Shown here: positions 55,223-64,000 of the stretch, in pieces | How positions within the stretch are numbered: the stretch's first letter is position 1 | Layout of the letters: each line of letters starts with the position of its first letter | Program-made: the position numbers and the translations under genes | The notes under the pieces: generated by a model | What the model was told of the DNA's origin: nothing | The model's database searches: none | Seen by the model: the letters and a program-made list of their open reading frames with translations, nothing else | DNA from: JAFALK01 sp042701975 | Lineage (GTDB): Bacteria > Pseudomonadota > Gammaproteobacteria > Burkholderiales > Burkholderiaceae_C | Assembly: GCA_042701975.1 (NCBI GenBank) | Contig: CP170561.1 | Coordinates: 4,402,001-4,466,000 of the forward strand | DNA: 64,000 nt | Direction of reading: 5' to 3'

Positions 55223-55951
55223 ATGGCCGACCGCTACATCCTGTGCATGAAGTGGGGCACCAAATACGGCCCCGAATACGTCAACCGCCTCTACGCCATG
55301 GTGCGCCGGCACCTCAAGGGCGACTTCAAGTTCGTCTGCCTCACGGATCGCACCGAAGGCATCCGTGCCGAGGTGCAATGCTTCCCTATTCCCGAAATGA
55401 ACATCGCCGAGGCCAAGCGCGACGGCGCGTGGAAGAAGCTCACCACCTTTGAAGGCGACCTCTACGGCCTCAAGGGCACGGCCCTGTTCCTCGACCTGGA
55501 CGTCGTCATCGTCGACGACATCACGCCCTTCTTCGAGGTACCGGGCAAGTTCCTGATCATTCACGACTGGAAGCGCCCCTGGCGCGTCACCGGCAACTCG
55601 TCCGTCTACCGCTTTGAGATCGGCGCACATGCCGACGTGCTGGCCAAGTTCCGCCGGGAGCACGAGGCCCTGCGCCGCGAGTTCCGCAACGAGCAGGCCT
55701 ACCTGTCCGACGAACTGCACAAGCAAGGCCTGCTGCAGTACTGGGACGACGCCTGGTGCGCCAGCTGGAAGTACCACTGCGTGCCGGCCTGGCCGCTCAG
55801 CTACTTCCAGGACCCGAGCATCCCCAAGGGCTCGCGGATCCTGATCTTCCACGGGCCGGCAAATCCGCCGGATGCGCTGATCGGCGAATCCCACAGCGTG
55901 TGGCGCAAGATGCGGCCCGCGCCGTGGATTGCGGATCACTGGCGCGAATAA
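55223..55951 (+). CDS. Unclassified glycosyltransferase-like protein
   Basis: This 242-residue cytoplasmic protein starts with MADRYILCMKWGTKYGPEYV and has a GT-A-like nucleotide-sugar core with a DxD motif in ALFLDLDVVIVDD. An acceptor-type end with ILIFHGPANPPDALIG follows. The family is not recognised with confidence; it resembles GT8-like and other small capsule/LPS transferases. ATG at 55223 is one base after the lapB stop, so it is probably coupled to it. It may add a core sugar. Confidence 0.65.
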   Translation: MADRYILCMKWGTKYGPEYVNRLYAMVRRHLKGDFKFVCLTDRTEGIRAEVQCFPIPEMNIAEAKRDGAWKKLTTFEGDLYGLKGTALFLDLDVVIVDDITPFFEVPGKFLIIHDWKRPWRVTGNSSVYRFEIGAHADVLAKFRREHEALRREFRNEQAYLSDELHKQGLLQYWDDAWCASWKYHCVPAWPLSYFQDPSIPKGSRILIFHGPANPPDALIGESHSVWRKMRPAPWIADHWRE

Positions 55952-56649
55952 GCGGCCGCGCCCTCCAGGAACTCCGTCAGCGCAAGACGGTAGGCTTCGA
56001 CGGGATCAGCCGCGGCCGTGATGGCCCGGCCGATGACGACCTGCGAAGCACCGGCTTCTGCAGCAGCCCTCGGACCGGCAAGCCTCGCTTGATCGGTTGA
56101 AGCTGACCCTGGAAGCTGAATGCCCGGGCAGACGATCAAAGCCTGGGCCGGCAACAAGCGGCGCAAAGGCGCCACTTCGTTTGCCGAAGCGATGACGCCA
56201 TGACAGCCTGCATCGCCTGCCAAGGCCGCGAGACGCAACACCTGCTGCTCGACCGAAGGTGCCAGACCGATCTCCGTCAGATCCGCATCCACAAGGCTCG
56301 TGATCACGGTCAGCGCGAGCACCCGCAGCTGCGGGAACGGCTTCGCCGCGGCCACTGCAGCGCGAAGCACGGCTGAACCCGCCGAGGCATGCACAGTCAC
56401 TGTCGAAGCGCCGAGTTTCCCGGCCGCCCGGACTGCGCCGGCCACCGAGTTCGGAATCTCGTGGAGCTTCAGATCCAGGAAGACTTGATGCCCGGACCGC
56501 ACGAGCTCCCGAACCAGGCTGGGGCCCGCCTCCGTCAGTGTCTGAAGGCCGATCTTGTAGGCGTCGGCCGCCGGGCCCAACAGCCTGACTAAGGCCAGTG
56601 CCTCATCGCCCGACTCGAAATCCAGTGAAACGATGACGGGCGATGACAT
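55936..56649 (-). CDS. pyrF: Orotidine 5'-phosphate decarboxylase
   Basis: This 237-residue enzyme makes UMP. The active site D-K pair is in FLDLKLHEIPNSV, with VSLDF at the front and QVVIGRAITAAADP at the phosphate site. It is three bases after the Kdo hydroxylase gene on the same strand and overlaps the convergent glycosyltransferase gene by 16 bases. In Escherichia coli pyrF follows lapAB; here it lies next to lapB too but on the other strand. Confidence 0.95.
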   Translation of the reverse strand: MSSPVIVSLDFESGDEALALVRLLGPAADAYKIGLQTLTEAGPSLVRELVRSGHQVFLDLKLHEIPNSVAGAVRAAGKLGASTVTVHASAGSAVLRAAVAAAKPFPQLRVLALTVITSLVDADLTEIGLAPSVEQQVLRLAALAGDAGCHGVIASANEVAPLRRLLPAQALIVCPGIQLPGSASTDQARLAGPRAAAEAGASQVVIGRAITAAADPVEAYRLALTEFLEGAAAYSRQ

Positions 56650-56652
56650 GGC

Positions 56653-57522
56653 TCACACCAGCTCACGCCCAGTGAGCTTCCGAAGAATCCCCAGCGGACT
56701 CGCCGCCGGGTCGTACTGTTTGGCGGCAGGCAAGTGCAGCGTCTGCTCCATCATGTACTGGCCGGCCATCACGGCATGCGCGGTCTGGTCCGAGAAGCAC
56801 ACCCAGACCGAACCGGCTGCGAAGGGCATGGTCACCTGCGGGCAGTCGCGCTGGTAGTCCAGGTCCCCCTTCATGCCGTCGTGCAGTTGAAGCATCAGGT
56901 GGTCGTACTCGCTGCGCAGCGACTTGGTCACGTGCAGCGCGTTCATCAGCTGGGCCTGCCAGCGCGAGTAAGGCTTGGCGCGCGGCACAAAGCGCTCGGC
57001 GATGGCTTCGAAGGACTCGCCCACGCGCCACACGCGCGGCTGGCCTTGTGGGTTCACATTGGCAAAGACGCGCAGGATGCGCTCGCCGTAATTGGGCCGC
57101 GAGGGGAAGCTGTCCACGTGCAGGCGGCGGTCGTCGGCCCGCCAGCTCTGAACGCGCGATTCCACCTGCATGGGCCGGAAGCTCGTCGGCGCGACGCGCA
57201 GCGAAGGCGTGTAGCGCGGCAGCAGGCCGTGGATCAGCTGCAAGGCCTGCTCGCGGAAGCGCCCCACCATGCCGGCCAGCAGTGCCTGCGTGGCCTCGTC
57301 GCCCGCGGCACCTGCGAGAACGCCATTGGCATTCAGGCTGATGTTGCGCGCCTTCGGATCGCGGATGTCTGGCGTGAAAAGGCGCTTCTCTTCCTCGCGC
57401 GGCTGAAAAGCCATCTGCGGAAAGTACAGCACCTTGCCGGCCTCGAGGGCGGCGATCCACTCCGGGTTTTCCGCTGTGGCGGCCCAGTCACTGCTGGGCA
57501 GTTCGATGATTCGGGAGTCCAT
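56653..57522 (-). CDS. kdoO: 3-deoxy-D-manno-octulosonic acid hydroxylase
   Basis: This 289-residue Fe(II)/2-oxoglutarate-type enzyme has the iron motif LHVDSFPSRPN (H-x-D) and distal His in DQTAHAVM, with FQPREEEKRLFTPDIRD and RNISLNANG near the front. It hydroxylates Kdo in LPS, making Ko-type sugar. It is cytoplasmic or membrane-associated. The start 57522 (MDSRIIELP) is preferred. It is divergent from the GT9 pair and precedes pyrF by three bases. Confidence 0.9.
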   Translation of the reverse strand: MDSRIIELPSSDWAATAENPEWIAALEAGKVLYFPQMAFQPREEEKRLFTPDIRDPKARNISLNANGVLAGAAGDEATQALLAGMVGRFREQALQLIHGLLPRYTPSLRVAPTSFRPMQVESRVQSWRADDRRLHVDSFPSRPNYGERILRVFANVNPQGQPRVWRVGESFEAIAERFVPRAKPYSRWQAQLMNALHVTKSLRSEYDHLMLQLHDGMKGDLDYQRDCPQVTMPFAAGSVWVCFSDQTAHAVMAGQYMMEQTLHLPAAKQYDPAASPLGILRKLTGRELV

Positions 57523-57584
57523 CCGGAAATTATCAAGCAAGCTTCGGCCACCTAGAATTCGCGCGCCACAGCACGATTCGAACC

Positions 57585-58670
57585 ATGCATCCGATTCCAT
57601 CGGCCCCCGAGGCCGACACCGCAACCGTCGTGGCTCCGCAAGCGGCCTTCGCTGCCGCCCAACCCGAGACCGACACGCGCCCCCGCACCGCCCTGCTGCT
57701 GCAGTGGGTGGGCATGGGCGACCTGGTCTGGCACGCCCCCTACTTCCGCGCCGTGGCCGCCACCAGCCAGGGCGGACAGGCCAGCCTGATCGCCTCGCCC
57801 ACGACCTTCGCCCGCGACCTGGTCGGCCACGAGCCCTGGGTGAAGGAAATCATCGATTTCGACCGCCACCCGCGCCGCCATGAAGGCCGGCAAGGCCGCC
57901 ATCGCGGCGTGCTGGGCCTGTGGCGCATGGGTCGCGAACTGCGGGAGCAGGGCTTCGACCGCATCGTGCTGTTCACCAACCACACCAACCGCACGCTGGT
58001 GGCCGTGTTCGCCGAGATCCCCGAGCGGCTCGGCTACGGCACCAGCTGGCTGCAGCGCCGCCTGCTCTCGCGCGGCCCGTGGATCCGTCGCTACAAGGGC
58101 CCGGCCGTCTCGGCCTACAACGACGCCACCGCCTTTGCGCTGGCCCAGGGCTGGTGCGATGCGCCGATCCTCCCGAGCCTGTTCGTTCGCCCAGATGCCG
58201 CGGATCGCATGCGCGCCCGGCTGCAGGGGCTGCCGGCGCAGCGTGTGGCGCTGTGCATCGGTGCATCCGAGCCCTACAAGCAATGGGGCGTGGCGAACTT
58301 TGCTGCACTCACGTCCGAGATCGCCCGCACCGGCCGCGGCGTGCTGCTGATCGGCGGCCCGGCCGAGACCGAGATGGCGCAGGCCATCATCGACGGCATC
58401 GATGCGGACCTGCGCCCACAGGTGCTGGCCCTCACCAAGGGCAGCGTGGCGGACACGGTAGCGACCATGTCGCTCGTGCAGACCTGCATCGGCAACGATA
58501 CCGGCGGCGTGCAGATGGCTGCGGCCGTGGACACGCAGACCTGGGTCATCCTCGGCCCGCGCCCACCGCTGGAGCACGATCCGAAGACCCTGCACATGAT
58601 CACGGCACCAAGCCTCGCAGCCATCGCGCCAGCCGAGGTGGCACGGGTTTCGCTAACTCGCAACTCATGA
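57585..58670 (+). CDS. Family-9 glycosyltransferase (heptosyltransferase-like), copy 1
   Basis: This 361-residue transferase has the GT9 layout: LQWVGMGDLVWHAPYF at the front, a nucleotide-sugar region with IGGPAETEMAQAI, and CIGNDTGGVQMAAAV near the C-terminus. It has an extra N-terminal segment of about 30 residues. It probably transfers a heptose or related sugar to the inner core. It is followed by a close paralogue with ATGA overlap. Confidence 0.85.
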   Translation: MHPIPSAPEADTATVVAPQAAFAAAQPETDTRPRTALLLQWVGMGDLVWHAPYFRAVAATSQGGQASLIASPTTFARDLVGHEPWVKEIIDFDRHPRRHEGRQGRHRGVLGLWRMGRELREQGFDRIVLFTNHTNRTLVAVFAEIPERLGYGTSWLQRRLLSRGPWIRRYKGPAVSAYNDATAFALAQGWCDAPILPSLFVRPDAADRMRARLQGLPAQRVALCIGASEPYKQWGVANFAALTSEIARTGRGVLLIGGPAETEMAQAIIDGIDADLRPQVLALTKGSVADTVATMSLVQTCIGNDTGGVQMAAAVDTQTWVILGPRPPLEHDPKTLHMITAPSLAAIAPAEVARVSLTRNS

Positions 58671-59689
58671 GCACATCCACCGACACCCGCCCGCGCACGG
58701 CTGTCCAGCTGCAGCTGTGCGGCATGGGCGATCTGGTCTGGCACGCCCAGTACTTCCGCTGCGTGGCCGAGCAGAGCCAGGATGGGAAGGTGACCGTGAT
58801 TGCCGCACCAAGCGCGATGGCGCGCGAGCTGATCGGCCACGAGCCCTGGGTACGCGAGGTGATCGACTTCGACCGCCGCCCACGCCAGGATCAGCGCCGC
58901 ACCGGCCGCCACAGCGGACTGGGCGGCCTGATGCGCTTTGGTGCGGAGCTGGCCCCAAAGCGGCTCGACCGCATGGTGCTGTTCTCCGACCATCCAGGCC
59001 GCGCCGTGATCGCCTGCTGGCGCGCCGGCATCGCCCAGCGCATCGGCTTCGGTGCCAATTGGGTGCAGCGGCTGATGCTGTCCAAGGCGCCGCGCATCCA
59101 GATGTACGAAGGCCCCGCCGTGGCCGGCTACAAGGACGCCACGACCTTCTCCATCGCCCAGGGCTTTTGCGACGCGCCGATCGTGCCGCGCATCAGCGTG
59201 CGGCCAGACGCGCTCGAGCGCATGCGCGAACGCCTGACCGCCCTGCCCCGGCCGATGCACGCGTTTGCCATCGGCGCCTCGGAATCCTTCAAGCAGTGGG
59301 GCGTGGACAACTTCGCCGATCTGGCCAATCGCCTGGCAGCACGCGGGCATGGCGCGCTGATGCTGGGCGGGCCGCTGGAGGCGCCGCTCGGCCAAGACAT
59401 CCTTGCCAAGATCGAGTCAGGCCTGCGTGATCGGGTGAGGCTGATCACCGATTGCTCGGTGGCGGAGTCCGTGGCCGCGCTGTCGATGGCGCAGTCCTGC
59501 ATCGGCAATGACACGGGCGTGGCGAACATCGCGGCAGCGGTCGGCACGCCGGCCTTCGTCGTGCTGGGTTCGCGCCCGCCGCTGGAGCACGATCCGGCAA
59601 AGATGCACAACCTGCAGGCTGCACAACTTGCCGACATCAAGCCAGCCGATGTCGAGACGCGCGTGATCGGTGAGCTCGGCCTGGGCTGA
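58667..59689 (+). CDS. Family-9 glycosyltransferase (heptosyltransferase-like), copy 2
   Basis: This 340-residue paralogue has CGMGDLVWHAQYFRCV, a FAIGASESFKQWGVDN segment shared with copy 1, and SCIGNDTGVANIAAAV. It is clearly related to copy 1, which suggests a tandem duplication with different acceptors or positions. ATG 58667 overlaps the stop of copy 1. Its end is 16 bases from the convergent glycosyltransferase-like gene. Confidence 0.85.
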   Translation: MSTSTDTRPRTAVQLQLCGMGDLVWHAQYFRCVAEQSQDGKVTVIAAPSAMARELIGHEPWVREVIDFDRRPRQDQRRTGRHSGLGGLMRFGAELAPKRLDRMVLFSDHPGRAVIACWRAGIAQRIGFGANWVQRLMLSKAPRIQMYEGPAVAGYKDATTFSIAQGFCDAPIVPRISVRPDALERMRERLTALPRPMHAFAIGASESFKQWGVDNFADLANRLAARGHGALMLGGPLEAPLGQDILAKIESGLRDRVRLITDCSVAESVAALSMAQSCIGNDTGVANIAAAVGTPAFVVLGSRPPLEHDPAKMHNLQAAQLADIKPADVETRVIGELGLG

Positions 59690-59705
59690 GCGGGCTGCTG
59701 GATCC

Positions 59706-60458
59706 TCAGGCCGCCAAAGCGGCGTGCAGCGAACGGGAATGCAGCCACTGCATCTCGACCACCTGCGCCACGAAATCCGCATTCGCCGGCACCGGCTGCC
59801 AGAAGTTGTCCCAGGTGCGCACGAACAGGCCGTCGAACTTGCGTGAGCGCAGGAAGCCGCGGTGGCGCTTCATCTCCGAATAGCGATCACCGATGAATTC
59901 CCGGCTCACATGGGTGAAGGGCAGGACCTCTTCGGCGAGCCGGCCTTCGAAGGCGTTCCAGTGGCCGTCGCCAAACTCGGCGAGCGCGTCGAACTGGTCT
60001 TCGCAGATCACCTGGATGGCCGTCTCGGGCATGTTGTAGAAGTGGCTCCAGAGCACCGTCCAGCCGCTGTCCAGCGATTCGATGTATTGGCGCAGCCGCG
60101 CCGAGAGGACGAAGGCATCCGACTCTACATGGATCAGCTTCTTGGCGCCCACGGCGCGCGCCACCTTCACCGAGTGCGTGAAGCTGCGCCACCAGCCTGG
60201 GTACGAGAGCCTGGCACCACGGCCGAGCCGGTCGTCAAAGCGCAGCAGCTGCACCGGGTGTTGCGCTTGATCGAGTTCGGTCTCGGCGTTCAGGCAAGGC
60301 AGAAGATCCTTGGGAACGTAGGGCGAGCCGTCGTCGATCAGCAGGAGCTGGTTGGCGCCGAGGTTGTGCTCACGGTAGTAGCCGATCCAGCGCGAGTAGC
60401 GTTCGTTCCACGCCTGGAGATCCCGGACGTAGCTTGTGCAGAACAGCAGCGTGCTCAT
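59706..60458 (-). CDS. Unclassified glycosyltransferase-like protein
   Basis: This 250-residue cytoplasmic protein starts with STLLFCTSYVRDL and has a GT-A-like front (LLLIDDGSPYVP) with an acidic HVESDAFVLS as a possible DxD variant. No classical family is assigned. It overlaps hldC by four bases and is the last gene of a gmhA-hldA-hldC operon, so it likely uses or modifies the same core. Confidence 0.6.
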   Translation of the reverse strand: MSTLLFCTSYVRDLQAWNERYSRWIGYYREHNLGANQLLLIDDGSPYVPKDLLPCLNAETELDQAQHPVQLLRFDDRLGRGARLSYPGWWRSFTHSVKVARAVGAKKLIHVESDAFVLSARLRQYIESLDSGWTVLWSHFYNMPETAIQVICEDQFDALAEFGDGHWNAFEGRLAEEVLPFTHVSREFIGDRYSEMKRHRGFLRSRKFDGLFVRTWDNFWQPVPANADFVAQVVEMQWLHSRSLHAALAA

Positions 60459-60967
60459 GGTTTGCGGGCTGCGGTGCCGAGGATCGATTGCACCAGCTTG
60501 GTCGTCGAATAGCCATCCACAAACGGAATCGCCACTGCACCGCCGCCCCAGGAGCGCACCAGGCGCGTCTCTTCAAGCTTCTCCATGTCGTAGTCGCCGC
60601 CCTTGACGTAGAGCTCGGGTCGCACGCGCTTGAGCAGTTCGCAGGGCGTGGACTCGGCGAAGAAGGTCACCGCATCCACAGACGCCAGGCCCGCAAGGAC
60701 CAGCGCGCGATCCACGTCGCGGTTCAGCGGCCGCTCGGGGCCCTTTCCTAGGCCGCGCGCAGAAGCATCGGTGTTGACGGCAACGATCAGGCTGCCGCCC
60801 AGTTGCCTCGCCGCATGCAGGTAGCTGACATGGCCGCGGTGGAGCACGTCGAACACGCCATTGGTGAAGACCAGCGGGCGCGGCAGTTGTGCCAGTCGCG
60901 CCGTGAGCGCCGCATCATCCAGCGCTGCGGCGTCGATCAGTTTCTCTTCGAGCAGCAGCGAACTCAT
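60455..60967 (-). CDS. hldC: D-glycero-beta-D-manno-heptose 1-phosphate adenylyltransferase
   Basis: This 170-residue nucleotidyltransferase has FTNGVFDVLHRGHVSYL (HxGH), then AVNTDASARGLGKGPERPLN and YVKGGDYDMEKLEE. It makes ADP-heptose for LPS core. In Escherichia coli it is fused in HldE; here it is separate. It overlaps hldA by four bases. Confidence 0.95.
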   Translation of the reverse strand: MSSLLLEEKLIDAAALDDAALTARLAQLPRPLVFTNGVFDVLHRGHVSYLHAARQLGGSLIVAVNTDASARGLGKGPERPLNRDVDRALVLAGLASVDAVTFFAESTPCELLKRVRPELYVKGGDYDMEKLEETRLVRSWGGGAVAIPFVDGYSTTKLVQSILGTAARKP

Positions 60968-61911
60968 GCCACCAGCTCTTCGTAGCTGACTGTGGCCGTG
61001 CCGAACTTGCCGACAACGATGCCGCCGGCCTTGTTGGCCAGGCGCATGGCCGATGCGAGCGGCAGGCCCGCCGCCAGCAAGGCAGCCAGTGTGGCGATCA
61101 CCGTATCGCCAGCGCCTGTCACATCGAAAACCTCGCGCGCACGTGCCGGCTCGTGATGGATGCCATCCGCGCCGAACAGCGTCATGCCCTCTTCCGAGCG
61201 CGTCAGCAGCACGGACTGCACGTCGATCGAATCGCGCAGCGCGGCCACGCGGGCCTTCAGGTCGTCCTCGTCGCGCCAGTGGCCCACCACCTGCATCAGC
61301 TCGCCGCGGTTGGGCGTGATGACGCTGGCACCGGCATAGCGCCTGTAGTCGCTGCCCTTGGGGTCGATCAGCACGGGCTTGCCGGCATTGCGGGCCAGCT
61401 CGATCATGCGCGGGATGTGGGCCAGGCCACCCTTGCCGTAATCGGAGAACAGCACCACGTCATGCAGCGGCAGCTGTTCGGCAAAGGCATCGACCATCTG
61501 GCCCAGCACTTCGTGGTCGGGCTCGTTCTCGAAATCCACACGGATCAGCTGCTGCGCGCGGCCGATCACGCGCAGCTTGACGATGGTGGAGAGCTGCGGA
61601 TCGGTGCGAAGCACAGCCTCGATGCCGCGTGCGGCCAGCAGGCGACCGAGCTGCTCGGCGGCATGGTCCGCACCGACCACCGTCAGCAGCGTGGCGCGTG
61701 CGCCCAGTGTCTTGACGTTCAGCGCCACGTTGGCGGCGCCGCCCAGGCGTTCTTCTTCGCGTTCGACGCGCACCACGGGCACCGGCGCTTCAGGCGAGAT
61801 GCGCTCGACGGCGCCGTACCAGTAGCGGTCCAGCATCACGTCGCCGACGACGAGGATGCGACGCTGCGCCAGCTCAGCGGCCGGCGGCAGCAAGTCAGCC
61901 GCGCCGGTCAT
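60964..61911 (-). CDS. hldA: D-glycero-beta-D-manno-heptose-7-phosphate kinase
   Basis: This 315-residue PfkB-family kinase has VVGDVMLDRYWYGAVERISPEAP, GGAANVALNVKTLGA and the ATP-site VFDVTGAGDTVIATLAALLA. It makes heptose 1,7-bisphosphate. The start 61911 overlaps the gmhA stop by four bases; a longer frame to 62025 is a shadow. Confidence 0.95.
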   Translation of the reverse strand: MTGAADLLPPAAELAQRRILVVGDVMLDRYWYGAVERISPEAPVPVVRVEREEERLGGAANVALNVKTLGARATLLTVVGADHAAEQLGRLLAARGIEAVLRTDPQLSTIVKLRVIGRAQQLIRVDFENEPDHEVLGQMVDAFAEQLPLHDVVLFSDYGKGGLAHIPRMIELARNAGKPVLIDPKGSDYRRYAGASVITPNRGELMQVVGHWRDEDDLKARVAALRDSIDVQSVLLTRSEEGMTLFGADGIHHEPARAREVFDVTGAGDTVIATLAALLAAGLPLASAMRLANKAGGIVVGKFGTATVSYEELVA

Positions 61912-62480
61912 CCGGCCACACCCAGTTCGGCTTCGATCAGGCCGCACAGCGTGTGCCCGATCAGGATGTGCGCTTCCTGGATGCGCGCTGTCACCTGGCT
62001 CGGCACGACGATGGAAGCGTCGCACTCCTTGCGCAGCTGGCCGCCATCGCGGCCGAGCAGGCCCAGCGTGAAGATGCCGGCTTCGCGCGCGGCGGCCACG
62101 GCGCGCAGCACGTTGCGCGAGTTGCCCGAGGTGGAGATGGCGATCAGGCCGTCGCCGGCACGGCCGAGGCCGGCGACCTGGCGTGCAAAGACCTCGTCGA
62201 AGGAATAGTCGTTGCCGATGCAGCTCAGGGCCGAGCTGTCGGTGTTCAGGGCCAGGCCGGCGAGCGGGCGGCGGTCGTTGATGAAGCGACCGGTCAGCTC
62301 GGAGGCCAGATGTTGGCTGTCCGCGGCAGAACCACCATTGCCGCAGAACATCAGCTTGCCGCCGGCAGCCAGCAGCTGGGCCAGCTTGCGGCCGGCATCA
62401 GCGATGGCGCCATCCAGGGCGGGCAAGGCGCGCATCAGCGCCTCGTGTTCGGCAAGGTTGCTGAGGAAGAGAGAGGTCAT
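61908..62480 (-). CDS. gmhA: Phosphoheptose isomerase
   Basis: This 190-residue SIS-domain enzyme turns sedoheptulose 7-phosphate into heptose 7-phosphate. Motifs are FCGNGGSAADSQHLASEL, DSSALSCIGNDY and ISTSGNSRNV. It is the first gene of the heptose operon. The start 62480 gives the usual length; the longer frame to 63944 is a shadow of msbA. It is divergent from msbA with 102 bases between. Confidence 0.95.
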   Translation of the reverse strand: MTSLFLSNLAEHEALMRALPALDGAIADAGRKLAQLLAAGGKLMFCGNGGSAADSQHLASELTGRFINDRRPLAGLALNTDSSALSCIGNDYSFDEVFARQVAGLGRAGDGLIAISTSGNSRNVLRAVAAAREAGIFTLGLLGRDGGQLRKECDASIVVPSQVTARIQEAHILIGHTLCGLIEAELGVAG

Positions 62481-62582
62481 CGGAAACGAGGCGGGAAGGG
62501 GGAAAGGGGCCCAAACAATGCTACACCAGCGTCTGCAGCCCACCTGGGACCACCCGCGCCGGATGCACGACAATCGCCGCCC

Positions 62583-64000
62583 ATGACCGTTCCCGAACAG
62601 GACCTCTCGCCCATTGCCCGCCGGCTGGCTGTCTTCGTCAAGCCGTACCGTGCCGGCTTGATGCTGACGCTGGTCGCCTACCTCTGCGCCGCCGCCACCG
62701 AGCCAGCCATTCCCTGGATCATCAAGTCGCTGTTCGGCAGCGGTTTTGCCGCTGACGCCTTTCCGATCTACTGGGTGCCGGTCGTGCTGATCGGCCTGTT
62801 CTTCTTCCGCGGGCTGTTCGGTTTCCTCGGCCAGTACCTCTTCAACTGGACGCTCTCGCGCTCGGTGATGGACTTCCGCGCCGCCTTGCTCGATGCGCTG
62901 CTGCGCGCTGACGCACGCACCTTCACCAGCCTGCAGCCCGGCACGGCCGTGACCAAGGTCGTGAACGATCCGCAGCAGATCCTCACCCTGCTGGGCAACA
63001 CGCTGATCAATGTGCTGCGCGACGGCCTGCCGGCGCTGGCCAGCCTGGCCATGCTGTTCTACCTGGACTGGAAGCTCACTCTGCTTTCGTTGATCACGAC
63101 ACCGCTGATGGCGTGGGTGGTGCGCAAGGTGAACCGCCGCGTGCGCCAGGTCGGCACGCGCGCCTACGACGCCCAGCTCTCGCTGGTGAACAAGGTCGAC
63201 GACGTGACGCGAGCCTGGCGCGTGGTGCGCAGCTTCGACGCCGCCGATCATGAACGCGGTGAGTTCAACCAGCGCGCCAAGGAAGTCCAGCAGAACGGCC
63301 TCAAGACCGCTGCCGCCAGCGCGATGACGCAACCGCTGTCGCAGCTGATCGCCAGTGTGGGCCTGTCGCTGATCGTCGCGTTGGCGCTCTACCAGTCGCG
63401 CAAGAACGGCACGGGCGTGGGCGATTTCGCTGCCTTCGTCAGCGCCCTGCTGCTGCTGACCTCGCGCCTGCGCCATCTCTCCGACCTGGCCCAGCCGATC
63501 ACCCAGGCCCTGGTCATCGCCCGCGGCTGCCTCACCTTGATGGACACGCCCTCCGAGCCCGACACCGGCACGCGCGAGCTCAAGGACTGCCGCGGCGAAG
63601 TCACGATGCAGGAGGTGGTGCTGCGCTACCCGGAAGCCGAGCGCCGCGCGCTGGACGGCCTCTCGCTGACCTTCAAGGCCGGCCAGACGACCGCGCTGGT
63701 GGGCTCTTCGGGCGCGGGCAAGAGTTCCATCGTCCACCTGCTGCTGGCCTTCGGCATGCCCGACAGCGGCCGCATCGCCATCGACGGCGCGGACATTCAG
63801 GAGCTGAAGAAGGCCAATCTGCGTCGTCAGTTCGCCGTGGTCTCTCAGGACATCGTGCTGTTTGACACCTCGGTGGCCGAGAACATCGCCTACGCCCAGT
63901 CGCGCGACGAAGCACGCCTCGAACAGGCCCTGCGCGCCGCCCACCTGTGGGATTTCGTGCAGACCCTGCCGCAGGGCATGAACACGCTCGTCGGCGCCAA
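62583..64000 (+). CDS. msbA: Lipid A export ABC transporter MsbA (partial, cut by right edge)
   Basis: About 472 residues are visible and the frame is open to the edge. The membrane half (about 1-310) has about six helices and DPQQILTLLGNTL. The ATPase half shows Walker A VGSSGAGKSS and Q-loop VSQDIVLFD; the signature and Walker B lie past the edge. It flips lipid A-core across the inner membrane. It is next to the heptose operon, a fitting place. Confidence 0.93.
   Translation, partial: MTVPEQDLSPIARRLAVFVKPYRAGLMLTLVAYLCAAATEPAIPWIIKSLFGSGFAADAFPIYWVPVVLIGLFFFRGLFGFLGQYLFNWTLSRSVMDFRAALLDALLRADARTFTSLQPGTAVTKVVNDPQQILTLLGNTLINVLRDGLPALASLAMLFYLDWKLTLLSLITTPLMAWVVRKVNRRVRQVGTRAYDAQLSLVNKVDDVTRAWRVVRSFDAADHERGEFNQRAKEVQQNGLKTAAASAMTQPLSQLIASVGLSLIVALALYQSRKNGTGVGDFAAFVSALLLLTSRLRHLSDLAQPITQALVIARGCLTLMDTPSEPDTGTRELKDCRGEVTMQEVVLRYPEAERRALDGLSLTFKAGQTTALVGSSGAGKSSIVHLLLAFGMPDSGRIAIDGADIQELKKANLRRQFAVVSQDIVLFDTSVAENIAYAQSRDEARLEQALRAAHLWDFVQTLPQGMNTLVGA

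Noticed and set aside
62481..63944. Upstream extension of gmhA to 678 codons
   Set aside because: It runs antisense through msbA; the GmhA family length fits the start at 62480.

Overview
The window is a 64-kb chromosomal segment of a high-G+C betaproteobacterium of the order Burkholderiales. Gene content suggests the Rubrivivax/Leptothrix/Roseateles side of the order, but this is inferred and the genus is not determined. Supporting signs are the runs gph-ubiG-ompA-gyrA and serC-pheA, tyrA-aroA/cmk-rpsA-ihfB-lapA-lapB, the fused aroA-cmk gene, separate hldA and hldC genes, PEP-CTERM proteins, and a betaproteobacterial tRNA-Val(GAC).

Bases 1 to about 10,230 look accessory: many small genes, degraded genes and visibly less G+C-rich codon use. 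The cluster holds a receiver-only response regulator, two DUF4398-type lipoproteins (one fused to an OmpA domain), a ferritin-like di-iron protein, a frameshifted sll1863-type coiled-coil gene, a YXWGXW-repeat secreted protein, two tandem Crp/Fnr-type regulators, a diguanylate cyclase, a secreted cysteine-repeat protein, an OsmC-type peroxidase, a PRC-barrel protein and a DUF2789 protein. It reads as an envelope, redox and low-oxygen stress cluster. It ends at the 3' end of tRNA-Val, where a strong terminator lies.

From 10.6 to 30 kb the content is mostly chromosomal backbone. It includes relA with a dead hydrolase domain coupled to an alpha/beta hydrolase, a ClpP-type protease, ompR-envZ, ispD-ispF, a toxin-antitoxin pair overlapping an rlmN-like gene, a serine hydrolase, a DJ-1/PfpI protein, mfd, serB, and a GAF-GGDEF-EAL protein. 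From 29.4 to 33.5 kb is a probable operon of a pectate lyase lipoprotein and two PEP-CTERM proteins. From 33.9 to 38 kb is an MFS transporter / ThDP enzyme / S4 protein operon with a divergent AraC regulator.

From 38 to 55 kb lies the conserved gph-ubiG / ompA / gyrA-DUF2059-serC-pheA / tyrA-aroA-cmk-rpsA-ihfB-lapA-lapB block. It is interrupted by an alcohol dehydrogenase and an M28 peptidase on the opposite strand, where hisC is often found. From 55 kb to the right edge is a lipopolysaccharide inner-core locus: an unclassified glycosyltransferase, pyrF, a Kdo hydroxylase, two tandem family-9 glycosyltransferases, a second unclassified glycosyltransferase-like gene, the ADP-heptose pathway genes hldC, hldA and gmhA, and msbA cut by the edge. 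No CRISPR array, rRNA, insertion sequence, integrase or phage gene was seen.
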